From Spartobacteria bacterium (GTDB taxonomy: Bacteria > Verrucomicrobiota > Verrucomicrobiia > Chthoniobacterales > UBA10450), in assembly GCA_021325495.1 (NCBI GenBank), contig JAJPGZ010000002.1, positions 372,001 to 436,000 on the forward strand: a DNA stretch of 64,000 nt, given 5' to 3'. The notes beneath the pieces are model-generated. The model did no database searches and was not told the origin of the DNA. It worked only from the letters and a program-made list of their open reading frames with translations. Shown one piece after another: positions 40,832 through 49,538 of the stretch. Made by a program: the position numbers and the translations under genes. Position 1 is the first letter of the stretch; each line of letters opens with the position of its first letter.

Positions 40832-42624
40832 ACCTCGACCCTTCTCATCTGAGCAGACGCAGATTCGTGAAAGGCGCGGCGGCTGCCGGATTCCTCGCCG
40901 GTCTCGGCGCCATTTTGCCAGCCTACGCGCGTCTGGGGCGGCAGAGTTATTTGAGCGGAAATACGATCGATCTTTTCATCGGCGAGCAGCAAATCGAGAT
41001 CGGCGGCCGGCGGGCTTCGGCAATTGCGATCAATGGCACAGTCCCCGGTCCGCTGGTGCGTTTGCGCGAGGGACAGGAAGCGGTGATTCGCGTGACCAAC
41101 CAGCTCGCCAAGGAAACGACATCCATTCACTGGCATGGCTTGATCCTGCCGTTTCGAATGGATGGCGTGCCTGGTGTGAGCTATCCGGGAATCCGCGTCG
41201 GCGAGACGTTTACCTATCGTTTTCCGGTACGACAGAACGGCACCTATTGGTATCACAGTCACTCCGCAGGGCAGGAGCAGTTAGGCGTTTACGGACCCAT
41301 GATCATCGATCCGCCGGGACGTGAACCGTTCCGTTTCGATCGCGAGTACGTGGTCATGCTAGGCGACTGGCTGGACGGCGATCCCGCGACCATGTTGGCC
41401 AAGCTTAAGAAGGATAACAGCTACTCGAACTATCAGCGGCGCACGGTCGGCGACTTCATCAGCGACGCGGGGAAGAACGGCCTGAAGGCGACCCTCGCTG
41501 ATCGCTGGGAGTGGGGCAAGATGCGGATGGACCCGACCGATCTGGCCGACATCACGGGGCATAACTTCACCTTCCTCATGAACGGTCTGGCGCCGGAATC
41601 GAACTGGACCGGCATTTTCCGGCCGGGTGAACGCGTGCGATTGCGCTTCATCAATGCCGCCGCGGTCACGTTCTTTGACGTGCGCATCCCGGGGCTGCGG
41701 ATGACGGTGGTCGCGGCTGATGGTCAATGTGTGAAGCCAATCACGGTGGATGAATTCCGCATCGGCATCGCGGAAACCTACGATGTGATCGTCGAGCCTA
41801 ACGAGAGCACCGCTTACACCATTTTTGCGGAGACGCTCGACCGCAGCGGCTACGCGCGCGGGACGCTCGCGCCGCGCGAGGGGATGACCGCTGCGCTGCC
41901 TGACCGGCGGAGACGCGTCGTGCGCACGATGGCTGACATGGGAATGGCTGACATGGCAGGAATGGCCAGCAGCTCGACTTCAACACCGAAGATGCCCGCG
42001 ATGGCAGCGGATTCTCCCGCTCCGAAAACTGAGGCCCGCATGGCTGGAATGTCCGGTGAGAAGAAACCGGGCATGGCAGGCATGTCTGGTGGCGGCGACG
42101 GAATGCATGGCCCGGACAAGCACGGCCCGGGCAATTCGGTTGTGGCGATGGCGCCGAAGAATCGTCTCGGCGAGCCCGGCACTGGACTCGATGGCATGCC
42201 GTGGCGCGTCCTGGTTTACAACGATCTCCAGAGTCTCGAAGCCAACTACGATCGCCGCCCGCCCGAGCGCGAAATCGAGCTGCACGCCACCGGCAACATG
42301 CAGCGCTACATGTGGTCGTTCGACGGCAAGGAATACACGAAGGACATGGAGCCGATCCGTTTCAATTACGGCGAACGTCTTCGCTTCACCTGGGTGAACG
42401 ACACCATGATGGAGCACCCGCTCCATCTGCACGGCATGTTCATGGAGCTCGATAACGGCCAGGGAGCGAACAAGCCGCGCAAGCACACGGTCGTACTCAA
42501 GCCCGGCGAGAAATTGTCGGTCGAGATTACCGCGGATGCGCCTGGTCTCTGGGCGTTTCACTGCCATGTCCTCTATCACATGGAAGTCGGAATGTTCCGC
42601 GTCGTCTCGGTCGCGAACGCCTAA
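40828..42624 (+). CDS. copA: Multicopper oxidase CopA (Tat-exported)
   Basis: This 598-residue oxidase from ATG 40828 has a twin-arginine signal (SRRRFVKGAAAAGFLAG). All copper ligands are visible: HWHG near 104, WYHSHSAGQ near 147, HPLHLHGMF near 530, and FHCHVLYHMEVGMF near the end. A methionine-rich insertion (about 370-440, with MADMGMADMAGMA and MAGMSGEKKPGMAGMSGG) is typical of CopA/PcoA and CueO-type enzymes. It oxidises Cu(I) to the less toxic Cu(II) in the periplasm. It overlaps the preceding small gene by 4 bp and is followed 13 bp later by copB. Confidence 0.95.
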   Translation: MNLDPSHLSRRRFVKGAAAAGFLAGLGAILPAYARLGRQSYLSGNTIDLFIGEQQIEIGGRRASAIAINGTVPGPLVRLREGQEAVIRVTNQLAKETTSIHWHGLILPFRMDGVPGVSYPGIRVGETFTYRFPVRQNGTYWYHSHSAGQEQLGVYGPMIIDPPGREPFRFDREYVVMLGDWLDGDPATMLAKLKKDNSYSNYQRRTVGDFISDAGKNGLKATLADRWEWGKMRMDPTDLADITGHNFTFLMNGLAPESNWTGIFRPGERVRLRFINAAAVTFFDVRIPGLRMTVVAADGQCVKPITVDEFRIGIAETYDVIVEPNESTAYTIFAETLDRSGYARGTLAPREGMTAALPDRRRRVVRTMADMGMADMAGMASSSTSTPKMPAMAADSPAPKTEARMAGMSGEKKPGMAGMSGGGDGMHGPDKHGPGNSVVAMAPKNRLGEPGTGLDGMPWRVLVYNDLQSLEANYDRRPPEREIELHATGNMQRYMWSFDGKEYTKDMEPIRFNYGERLRFTWVNDTMMEHPLHLHGMFMELDNGQGANKPRKHTVVLKPGEKLSVEITADAPGLWAFHCHVLYHMEVGMFRVVSVANA

Positions 42625-42637
42625 CGAGTCAAACTAT

Positions 42638-43861
42638 ATGAGACTCAACAAATCCATCGCCCGACTCGGCCTTGCAACGGCATTCATCGTGGCCGCATTG
42701 TCTCTCCGGCACAGCGAAGCAACCGCGCAAACCGACATGAGCGGGATGCCCGGCATGACACCGGCAGCGGCGACAAGCCCCACACCAGCAGCGGATTCTG
42801 CATCTCCAGCTCCCAGGCCAACACCCGCCGCTACCGTCGCAGGCCAGAAAGACATGGAGTCAATGCCTGGCATGACGCCGGCCAGTTCGCCCATATTGAA
42901 AGGCGACGCTCCCGCCATGAAAGATATGAGCGCCATGCCCGAAACAAAGTCCGGCGCTGGGTCGCAGAAAAAGGAGATGAGCAGCATGCCCGGCATGGGT
43001 TCCGAAAAGAAAAAAGACATGGGCGCGATGCCCGGAATGCCCGACAGCGCATCGGCTCCGCAGCGCATGAGCGCTCCCGGCATTTTCATTCTTGGCCCGC
43101 CACAGAAATGGCGACCCCCGCCCGGCGACGATCGCTCCGGCGAGCTGCTCTCGCACGAAGAGCTAAAGCAACAGATGCAACCGTTGCCCTCTCCGCTCGG
43201 AGACCCAAAGCTTTATTCCTTTTCGCTCTTCGACCTGCTCGAATACCGCTCCAACAGCTCCGGGCCAGACACGTTCAACTGGGATTTCGTGGGGTGGTAT
43301 GGCGGCGATTACAATCGTCTCTGGATTAAGACAGAAGGACGTCAGGCGCTCTCGCAAGGCGGTCGCGGCGAAGGCGATCTCCAACTGCTTTACGGGCGGC
43401 TCATCTCGCCCTTTTGGGATTTCCAAATCGGTGCGCGCGCCCTCACGAATCTCGGCAACGGCAGCCTCCGGCGCAACTCGCGCACGTATGCCGTCATCGG
43501 GTTCCAAGGTCTGGCGCCGGGGAACTTCGATGTCGAGCCGGCCATTTACATCAGCGACCGCGGCGAAGTCTCCGGCGAAATAACAGTAAGCGCCGATCTC
43601 TATCTCACGCAGCGTCTCATCCTCCAGCCGCGCTTCCAGGGCGAGGTCACGATTCAGGGCGACCGAAGGTTTGAGACCGGCGCAGGCGGCTCGCAAATCG
43701 ACTTGGGCGTGCGCCTGCGCTACGACATCCGGCGCGAAATTCAACCTTACGTCGGCCTCTCCTGGCTGCGCAGCTTCGGCGCAAACGCGCGTCTCGCCCG
43801 CGAAGGCGGGGAGACCTACGACACCATCGGCTTGGTTGCCGGCCTGCAACTTTGGTGGTGA
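42638..43861 (+). CDS. copB: Copper resistance protein CopB (outer membrane)
   Basis: This 407-residue protein from ATG 42638 has a signal sequence (ARLGLATAFIVAALSLRHSEATA). A Met-rich first third follows (DMSGMPGMTPAA, DMESMPGMTP, DMSAMPETK, GMGSEKKKDMGAMPGMP), which is a likely Cu(I) store. A CopB barrel (PF05275) covers about 175-407: PLGDPKLYSFSLFDLLEYR, then WDFVGWYGGDYNRLWIKTEGR, ending IGLVAGLQLWW. It sits 13 bp after copA, as in Pseudomonas and Xanthomonas copAB. The last residues LQLWW are typical of an outer-membrane barrel C-terminus. Confidence 0.95.
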   Translation: MRLNKSIARLGLATAFIVAALSLRHSEATAQTDMSGMPGMTPAAATSPTPAADSASPAPRPTPAATVAGQKDMESMPGMTPASSPILKGDAPAMKDMSAMPETKSGAGSQKKEMSSMPGMGSEKKKDMGAMPGMPDSASAPQRMSAPGIFILGPPQKWRPPPGDDRSGELLSHEELKQQMQPLPSPLGDPKLYSFSLFDLLEYRSNSSGPDTFNWDFVGWYGGDYNRLWIKTEGRQALSQGGRGEGDLQLLYGRLISPFWDFQIGARALTNLGNGSLRRNSRTYAVIGFQGLAPGNFDVEPAIYISDRGEVSGEITVSADLYLTQRLILQPRFQGEVTIQGDRRFETGAGGSQIDLGVRLRYDIRREIQPYVGLSWLRSFGANARLAREGGETYDTIGLVAGLQLWW

Positions 43862-43934
43862 AACGAGCAATCGGGTTAAACGCTCGATCGGATCTATTTC
43901 CAACCGGTCGCGACGCGTCGCGCTGGAGCTTGGC

Positions 43935-43979
43935 CCCGGAAGATATGCGTAGTGTTTCCGGCCGGATGCGTAGTGCGCG
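43935..43979. repeat. Short copper-region repeat, copy 2
   Basis: The element starts CCCGGAAGATATGCGTAGTG and continues TTTCCGGCCGGATGCGTAGTG, then CGCG. The CCGGAA and TTCCGG arms give a hairpin. It lies 73 bp after copB and 25 bp ahead of the next gene. Confidence 0.75.
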
Positions 43980-44004
43980 TGATGCTGTCGTGGCAGCTTG
44001 GGCC

Positions 44005-44313
44005 ATGAAAACACCAATCAAACTCCTCGCAATCACAATCCTAACCTTGTCGTTCGTTAGCAGCAGCTTCACAGCCGATGATAAAGACATGGCGAAGGAT
44101 CACATCATGATGAAAGACGGAAAGGTGATGATGATAATGCAAGGCAAGAGCATGCCGGCGGATAAGGAACTCACCCTTACTAACGGCACAAAAGTTACGC
44201 TCGATGGCAACGTCACAATGAAGGACGGCACAAAGATGATGATGAAAGAAGGGGACATGATGACCATGGACGGCGAAATGATGAAGCCCGACTCCAAGGA
44301 ACACGCTCACTAA
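44005..44313 (+). CDS. Small exported Met-rich DUF6799-type protein
   Basis: This 102-residue protein from ATG 44005 has a signal peptide (MKTPIKLLAITILTLSFVSS). The mature part repeats Met-Lys-Asp motifs: HIMMKDGKVMMIMQGKSMPADKE, then VTLDGNVTMKDGTKMMMKEGDMMTMDGEMM. This matches DUF6799-like proteins. The Met and Asp residues may bind Cu(I). It sits between two copies of a short repeat in the copper region. It is similar in style to the exported protein at 44546. Confidence 0.78.
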   Translation: MKTPIKLLAITILTLSFVSSSFTADDKDMAKDHIMMKDGKVMMIMQGKSMPADKELTLTNGTKVTLDGNVTMKDGTKMMMKEGDMMTMDGEMMKPDSKEHAH

Positions 44314-44409
44314 AGGCCGGAAAATCTTCTGTCAGCGCGGGCTGAACCGGATGCCCAAAACGGTATCCAGCTTCTCAGGTGGTTTGCATGCGCGGCGATA
44401 GAGTTCAGA

Positions 44410-44454
44410 CCCGGAAGATATGCGCAGTGTTTCCGGGCGGATGCGTAGTGCGCG
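44410..44454. repeat. Short copper-region repeat, copy 3
   Basis: The element starts CCCGGAAGATATGCGCAGTG and continues TTTCCGGGCGGATGCGTAGTG, then CGCG. It differs from copy 2 at about two positions and lies 92 bp ahead of the Spy-like gene. Confidence 0.75.
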
Positions 44455-44545
44455 CCGCGGCGGCGTGTGAAGTTGTGGTGCGGATAGCTGAACCGAGCGC
44501 CGCGCCGCCTTACATCTTTTGATACTAAGAAAGCCCGATCACCAT

Positions 44546-45451
44546 ATGAAAACGAATACGCAACTCACTTCATTCAAGCCTGCCTTGGCCACGGCCATTC
44601 TAGTGGGCTTCCTCGCAGCCACCCTTTACGCCGCCCCGCCAGCGAAAATTGATCCAGCGGTGGCCCAGCAGCTTTCCGATGCTCGGACGAAAGCCGCGAA
44701 ACTCGAAGTCCTGCTCGCTCAGAACGCTCCGCGTCCGACTGCCACTCCGGCGGTTCCGCCGATGCCAGGCATGTCCGCATCAGTTTCGCCTGCGCCCCCG
44801 ATGCCAATGGGCGACGACAAGATGATGGGCATGATGAATAAAATGATGCCCATGATGGAGAAGATGATGCCGATGATGGAAAAGATGATGCCTGCAATGT
44901 CAGCCATGGCACCAGCAGCGCCGATGAGTAGCGGTGGCGACAAGATGGAAATGGCCGCGATGATGGGAATGACCCCGATGGGCAACGACGCGGCAGCCGC
45001 CATGCCCGATTCCGCATTGCCCGGCTTTCCCGGCGCCTCGCATCTCTATCACATCGGAGCGACCGGCTTTTTTCTCGATCATCCGGAGCACATTACTCTC
45101 TCGGCCGATCAGCAGGTCGCCCTCAACAAAATCAAAACGCAAGCCTTGCTCGCCAAAAGCGCAGCGGATCGCGCGATGGAGCAAGCCGAACAAGAGCTTG
45201 GAACGTTGACCGCAGCCGACCAGCCCGAGATTGCCAAAGTGGAAGCGAAAGTGCGCGACATTGCAAAGATGGCTGGCGATCAGCGGCTGGCCTTCATCCG
45301 CGCGGTTGGCGAAGCGGCAAAACTTCTCACTGCCGATCAACGCAAGATCCTCACCGGCTTCGCGCCGCCCGCGCCTGCGGTGGTTGCTCCGGCAATGCCG
45401 ATGCCCGCGCCCGCTGCTTCCGCCACTCCGATGCCGATGGACCACATGTAA
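44546..45451 (+). CDS. Exported Met-rich metal-resistance (Spy/CpxP-like) protein
   Basis: This 301-residue protein starts at ATG 44546 and has a signal peptide (ALATAILVGFLAATLYAA). A coiled-coil (about 32-58) precedes a Met-rich block (DDKMMGMMNKMMPMMEKMMP, then MMEKMMPAMSAMAP). A helical Spy/CpxP or Metal_resist-like domain (about 185-280) follows: ITLSADQQVALNKIKTQALLAKSAADRAMEQAEQEL, then LAFIRAVGEAAKLLTADQRKIL. A second Met/Pro tail ends the protein. The Met clusters, with three to four Met per seven residues, are strong candidates for Cu(I)/Ag(I) sponges. It lies 39 bp ahead of the rhodanese gene. Confidence 0.85.
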   Translation: MKTNTQLTSFKPALATAILVGFLAATLYAAPPAKIDPAVAQQLSDARTKAAKLEVLLAQNAPRPTATPAVPPMPGMSASVSPAPPMPMGDDKMMGMMNKMMPMMEKMMPMMEKMMPAMSAMAPAAPMSSGGDKMEMAAMMGMTPMGNDAAAAMPDSALPGFPGASHLYHIGATGFFLDHPEHITLSADQQVALNKIKTQALLAKSAADRAMEQAEQELGTLTAADQPEIAKVEAKVRDIAKMAGDQRLAFIRAVGEAAKLLTADQRKILTGFAPPAPAVVAPAMPMPAPAASATPMPMDHM

Positions 45452-45490
45452 ACAGACAGCGCATTCGGAAGCGAACGACAGCAATCAACA

Positions 45491-45937
45491 ATGCCCGCCC
45501 GACTGTATCTATGCGCGTTGCTATCTCTCCTGGCATTGGTCGCTGCATGTAACGACAACGCCAAGTCTGTTGCAGCGAATCGCTACGGCGCGCGCGTCGA
45601 AATACCGGGCGGCTCCTACATCAAAGTCGAACCGCAAGAATTAAAGACCCTGCTTTCGGATAAAAAATTTCCGTTGATCAACGTTCACGTTCCCTACGAG
45701 GGCGAGATCGAAAAAACCGACGCGCTCATTCCCTACAACGAGGTTGATAAAATTGTAGCAAAGCTGCCGTCCGACAAAGCCGCGATGGTTGTTCTGTACT
45801 GTCGCAGTGGGCGCATGAGCCGAGAATCGACGGAAGCGCTCGTCGCACTAGGTTATACCAATGTGTGGAATTTGGATCGTGGGATGGTTGGGTGGAAGGA
45901 GGCAGGCTTTTCGATACTCACGAAGAAGGTGCCATGA
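45491..45937 (+). CDS. Rhodanese-domain lipoprotein
   Basis: This 148-residue protein has a lipoprotein signal (LCALLSLLALVAAC, lipobox ALVAAC, C20). A rhodanese domain (about 45-145) has LLSDKKFPLINVHVPYEGEIEKTD and the active-site loop VVLYCRSGRMSRES, with Cys in the C-R-S-G-R-M pattern. It would move sulfur or bind thiol-reactive compounds in the periplasm. It is the first gene of a coupled block: the next start (ATG 45934) overlaps its stop by 4 bp. This links the sulfur-related domain with the reductase and haem proteins that follow. Confidence 0.9.
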   Translation: MPARLYLCALLSLLALVAACNDNAKSVAANRYGARVEIPGGSYIKVEPQELKTLLSDKKFPLINVHVPYEGEIEKTDALIPYNEVDKIVAKLPSDKAAMVVLYCRSGRMSRESTEALVALGYTNVWNLDRGMVGWKEAGFSILTKKVP

Positions 45938-47916
45938 TGAAACGCGTGTTTGAGTTGAGCATGAACCGCTCGGAAATTAGAGACGCAGGTCGGCGCACCA
46001 GGAGTGCGGTGCGTAACGTTCTCTACTTGCTGGTGGGGCTGTTCTTGGCAGCGGATGTGCGGGCGCAGACAGCTGAGGAACACGCGAGCCACCACCCTGC
46101 TGCGACGGCCGATGTATCGCCCGCCGCAGCCGCAATGCCGCCAGGTGACAAACCGCCCGGGGCCGGCATGGGAGACATGGGCAAGATGATGGAGGGGATG
46201 GGTAAGCCGCCGCCGAAGGAACTTTATCCATCGCTCATGGCGCTGCCGGAATTGACTCCGGAAAGACGGCGGGAAGTCGAACAGCAGTCGGCCGAGCGAA
46301 TGCACGCGGGAACCGTGCTAATCGGGCAGTCTCTCGATGCGTTGAACAGCGGTGCGCAGTCCGGCGACTATGCGGCAATGCAGGAGGCGGCGACGCGTCT
46401 GCGTGAAGGCATCGCGCAACTTGAGAGCGGCGTTGCCGCGCGCCGAGCCTTGGCTGAAGGTCGCGCCCCGCGTGACGTCGCACTCGCCTGGTTCAAGCGC
46501 GAGATGAACCTTTCGCTAGGCGCCACGCCGGCGTCGCACGGGTTGCTCGGCGTTACACCATTTCACCTCTTCACGATGGTACTGCTCGTCATGTTCGCCC
46601 TGGCGATGCTTGCCATGTACTTCTTTAAGATGCGTCGCGCAGCAGCACTCTTTGGGCGGATCGAGGCCGACAAGGGATCGCCACCGCCCGGGTCGGCACC
46701 GGAACTTTCTGGAGGGAAACCGCCACCTGACGACAAACCACCACCCAGCGACAAACCACCGTCCGGAGACAAACCGCCACCCGGAGGAACTTCGCCGCCC
46801 GAAGGGAAACCGCCATCAGGAGGAACATCGTCGGTCGTGGTTTCGAAGGCGACCTCAGCGCCCCCCTTGACTGCGAATTGGCGAGGGCAGCTCCGCGTGG
46901 GAAGCATCGTCAAGGAAACGCCGAGTGTGAAAACGTTTCGGCTCCTGCCTTCGCCTAACGACCGCTTCCTCCCTTTCACATTTGTGCCCGGTCAGTTCCT
47001 CAACGTCGCATTCTGGATTGGCGGCGCGCGAATGAACCGCTCTTACTCCATCTCATCTTCCCCGACGCAGCGCGAATATGTCGACCTGACCGTCCGGCGT
47101 GAGCCGCGGGGCGCAGTCTCCCGTCACATTGATGATCTGCTCAAGGTGGGCGACCCGATCGAAGCGGGAGGCCCGGTCGGCAAATTCACTTTTAACGGAA
47201 CAGAGGCGGACAGCATCGTTCTCATCTCCGGCGGCGTGGGCATAACGCCGATGATGAGCATCACTCGTTATCTTACGGAACGGTCATGGCCCGGAGAGAT
47301 CTTCTTTATATATACGTGCCGCACTCCGGCCGATTTCATTTTCGCGGACGAAGTCGCCGCGCTTCAACGCCGCAATCCGAAGCTGCGCGCCGCAGTCACG
47401 ATTTCCAAGGCAGAAGGAACAGAATGGAAGGGCCATCGCGGGCGCATCACGAAAGAATGGCTTGCGGAGACTGTTCCCAACCTTGCTTCGCGAAGAATTC
47501 ACCTGTGCGGGCCGCCATCGATGATGGACTCGACGAAAGCTCTTCTTACCGAGTTGGGAGTTTCTCCGAACCAAATGAAGACCGAGGCGTTCGGCACGCC
47601 TAAGCCCAACCCGGCTGCAGCGGGAACCACCGCCAAACTAACTGCTCCCGCGACCGGTCCGCTGGTTACGTTTTCGAAGAACAACAAGTCCGCCAAAATC
47701 CATGTCGATCAGACCATCCTGGAGCTTTCTGAAGAACTTGGGATCGGAATCGAATTCTCTTGCCGCGTGGGCACCTGCGGCGTGTGCAAGGTGAAGATGA
47801 CTTCCGGCGAGGTCGATATGGCGGTCGACGACGCTCTCGATGCTGACGACAAAGCCAATGGCATCATTCTCGCCTGTCAGGCGAAACCTAAGAGCGAGGT
47901 CGCGGTAGAGGCATAG
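45934..47916 (+). CDS. Membrane-anchored NAD(P)H-ferredoxin reductase-2Fe-2S fusion
   Basis: This 660-residue protein starts at ATG 45934, coupled to the rhodanese gene. An N-terminal exported part (about 30-195) has a Met-rich stretch (GDMGKMMEGMGKPPPKE) and helices (LPELTPERRREVEQQSAERM). One membrane helix is near 205-227 (FTMVLLVMFALAMLAMYFF). A Pro/Lys-rich linker (KPPPDDKPPPSDKPPSGDK) follows. Next come an FAD-binding reductase barrel with NRSYSISSSP near 370, an NAD pocket GGVGITPMMS near 435, and a plant-type 2Fe-2S domain near 580-660 with CRVGTCGVCKVKM and a last Cys in LACQAKP. It probably passes electrons between NAD(P)H and the b/c haem proteins encoded after it. Confidence 0.9.
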   Translation: MMKRVFELSMNRSEIRDAGRRTRSAVRNVLYLLVGLFLAADVRAQTAEEHASHHPAATADVSPAAAAMPPGDKPPGAGMGDMGKMMEGMGKPPPKELYPSLMALPELTPERRREVEQQSAERMHAGTVLIGQSLDALNSGAQSGDYAAMQEAATRLREGIAQLESGVAARRALAEGRAPRDVALAWFKREMNLSLGATPASHGLLGVTPFHLFTMVLLVMFALAMLAMYFFKMRRAAALFGRIEADKGSPPPGSAPELSGGKPPPDDKPPPSDKPPSGDKPPPGGTSPPEGKPPSGGTSSVVVSKATSAPPLTANWRGQLRVGSIVKETPSVKTFRLLPSPNDRFLPFTFVPGQFLNVAFWIGGARMNRSYSISSSPTQREYVDLTVRREPRGAVSRHIDDLLKVGDPIEAGGPVGKFTFNGTEADSIVLISGGVGITPMMSITRYLTERSWPGEIFFIYTCRTPADFIFADEVAALQRRNPKLRAAVTISKAEGTEWKGHRGRITKEWLAETVPNLASRRIHLCGPPSMMDSTKALLTELGVSPNQMKTEAFGTPKPNPAAAGTTAKLTAPATGPLVTFSKNNKSAKIHVDQTILELSEELGIGIEFSCRVGTCGVCKVKMTSGEVDMAVDDALDADDKANGIILACQAKPKSEVAVEA

Positions 47917-47918
47917 CG

Positions 47919-48662
47919 ATGAAGGAGCGGGAACGCATCGTCGTTACCGGTGTCCTCACCGTTTTGTTCTTCGCCTGGCTCGGCTTCCTCTTTCATCGGT
48001 CGCCGCGTTTTGCCGGCAGCGGAGTTGGGGCGGCGTTCGGCATCGCTGGTGCCGTTCTCATGCTCGTCCCGCTCGCTTACATGCTCGTGAAGCGGGTGCC
48101 TTTCCTCAATGCCTGGATCACACCGCACGTTTCGTTGCAGTCCTGGCAAACAGCACATGTTTACGCGGGCATCTTTGGCCCTTTGCTGGCTATCGTTCAC
48201 ACGGGCCACAAGTTCAACAGTGTGCTGGGAATCACGCTGACGGCAGTGATGCTGCTCGTCGTGGTGAGCGGGTTTATCGGCCGTTATCTGCTCAGCTTCG
48301 AAACCCAGGAGATCAAAGATAAGCTTCTCCTTTTGCAGACTGCGCGAGGCGATCTGGACAGTGCGTGGGGCGCGCTCGAAAACTCGCCCCCCGAAGTAAG
48401 GACTTTGCCAAAGGCGCCGCTGCTGGCAGCAGGCCTGGCGTCGTTAGGGCTCGGGATTCAATCCGGGGGACCAGTCGGTGAGGTCACCGCGATTGCCGAA
48501 TCCGTGGCGGACTTGGAGTACGCGATCCGCACACACGAGCTCTTTAAGCGCTGGTGCAGCGTATGGCTGAAGCTCCACCTCGTCCTCTCCATGCTCCTCT
48601 ACGTGCTGCTCGGGTTGCACATCTGGGCAGGGATTCATTTGGGACTGAGGTGGTCGTTGTGA
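47919..48662 (+). CDS. b-type haem-like integral membrane protein
   Basis: This 247-residue protein has about six hydrophobic segments: VVTGVLTVLFFAWLGFLFH, AAFGIAGAVLMLVPLAYML, VYAGIFGPLLAIVHTGHKF, ITLTAVMLLVVVSGFIGRYLL, LLAAGLASLGLGIQ and LVLSMLLYVLLGLHIWAGI. Histidines in several segments (AHVYAGI, IVHTGHK, KLHLVLS, LGLHIWAG) are positioned to bind haem b, as in cytochrome-b/ferric-reductase-like proteins. It begins two bases after the reductase and its stop overlaps the cytochrome gene (GTGA). It is the likely membrane carrier of the module. Confidence 0.8.
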   Translation: MKERERIVVTGVLTVLFFAWLGFLFHRSPRFAGSGVGAAFGIAGAVLMLVPLAYMLVKRVPFLNAWITPHVSLQSWQTAHVYAGIFGPLLAIVHTGHKFNSVLGITLTAVMLLVVVSGFIGRYLLSFETQEIKDKLLLLQTARGDLDSAWGALENSPPEVRTLPKAPLLAAGLASLGLGIQSGGPVGEVTAIAESVADLEYAIRTHELFKRWCSVWLKLHLVLSMLLYVLLGLHIWAGIHLGLRWSL

Positions 48663-49507
48663 AACTGCGAAACGCATTCCTGCTAACGGCTATTGCACTT
48701 GCATTGCCCGTCATCGCGTTCTTCACATTCTCCTCTCATTACCATCATCACCGGGAACAACCAACGAGTGAGATTCTGTCGACGGCCTTTTGGCAGCACA
48801 TGATCAGCCCCGGTGAATTGTCGGAGGCCCACGCCTCACTGGAGAATAATTGCGCGTCCTGCCACACAGCAATCAAAGGAGTGGATGCGAGTAAGTGTAT
48901 CGCCTGCCATGCCGATAATAAGGCCATCCTGCAACGCCAGCCGACGGCCTTTCACGCCGAGATCAACGCGTGCGCCGCCTGCCATCTCGAACACCAAGGC
49001 CGGGTGGCGACTACGACGAAAATGGATCACGTCGCCCTTGCACGCATCGGGTTTAAGGAACTCGAACGCCAGCCGAAGCAAGCTGGCGTTAACGTGCCCG
49101 CAATCAAACGTTGGCTCGAAGAAACCCACTCCACCGCGCAGCAATCGGCGCACCCCAATCTGCGACCCGAAGAAGCGCTGCTGAACTGCGCGACATGCCA
49201 CCAAACCAAGGACCGGCATCTCGGCCTCTTCGGTACCGATTGCGCTTCGTGCCACGCGACATCGAAGTGGACCGTCGCTGAGTTCCGTCATCCTTCACCC
49301 GCCTCGCAGTCCTGCGCGCAGTGCCATCAAGCGCCTCCGAGCCATTACATGATGCACTTCGAAATGGTGTCCAAGAAGATTGCCAAACAGGAAGACGCAC
49401 AGGTCGCCGAATGCTGCGGGCCAGTGAAGGTGGACCAGTGTTATCGTTGCCACCAGACTACCTCTTGGAACGACATTAAAGGTGTCGGCTGGTACAAACA
49501 CCACTGA
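48659..49507 (+). CDS. Seven-haem cytochrome c (cytochrome c3/NrfB-like)
   Basis: This 282-residue protein starts at GTG 48659, overlapping the b-type gene by 4 bp. It has one N-terminal anchor (about 5-25). Seven CxxCH haem sites are visible: CASCH, CIACH, CAACH, CATCH, CASCH, CAQCH and CYRCH. The HHHH stretch after the anchor (SSHYHHHRE) may give distal ligands. The spacing is like that of multihaem cytochrome c7/c3 and doubled-CXXCH proteins. It is the periplasmic end of the electron-transfer block that starts with the rhodanese lipoprotein. Confidence 0.93.
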   Translation: MKLRNAFLLTAIALALPVIAFFTFSSHYHHHREQPTSEILSTAFWQHMISPGELSEAHASLENNCASCHTAIKGVDASKCIACHADNKAILQRQPTAFHAEINACAACHLEHQGRVATTTKMDHVALARIGFKELERQPKQAGVNVPAIKRWLEETHSTAQQSAHPNLRPEEALLNCATCHQTKDRHLGLFGTDCASCHATSKWTVAEFRHPSPASQSCAQCHQAPPSHYMMHFEMVSKKIAKQEDAQVAECCGPVKVDQCYRCHQTTSWNDIKGVGWYKHH

Positions 49508-49538
49508 GTTCTAATCCTAGCTCTCTCGCTTTCTGACC

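Noticed and set aside
40201-41262. Long minus-strand open frame (353 codons) across the copper regulator and oxidase genes
   Set aside because: It is antisense to the regulator end, the coupled small gene and the multicopper oxidase start, all of which have clear signatures. Its Arg/Ser-rich composition is typical of a shadow frame.
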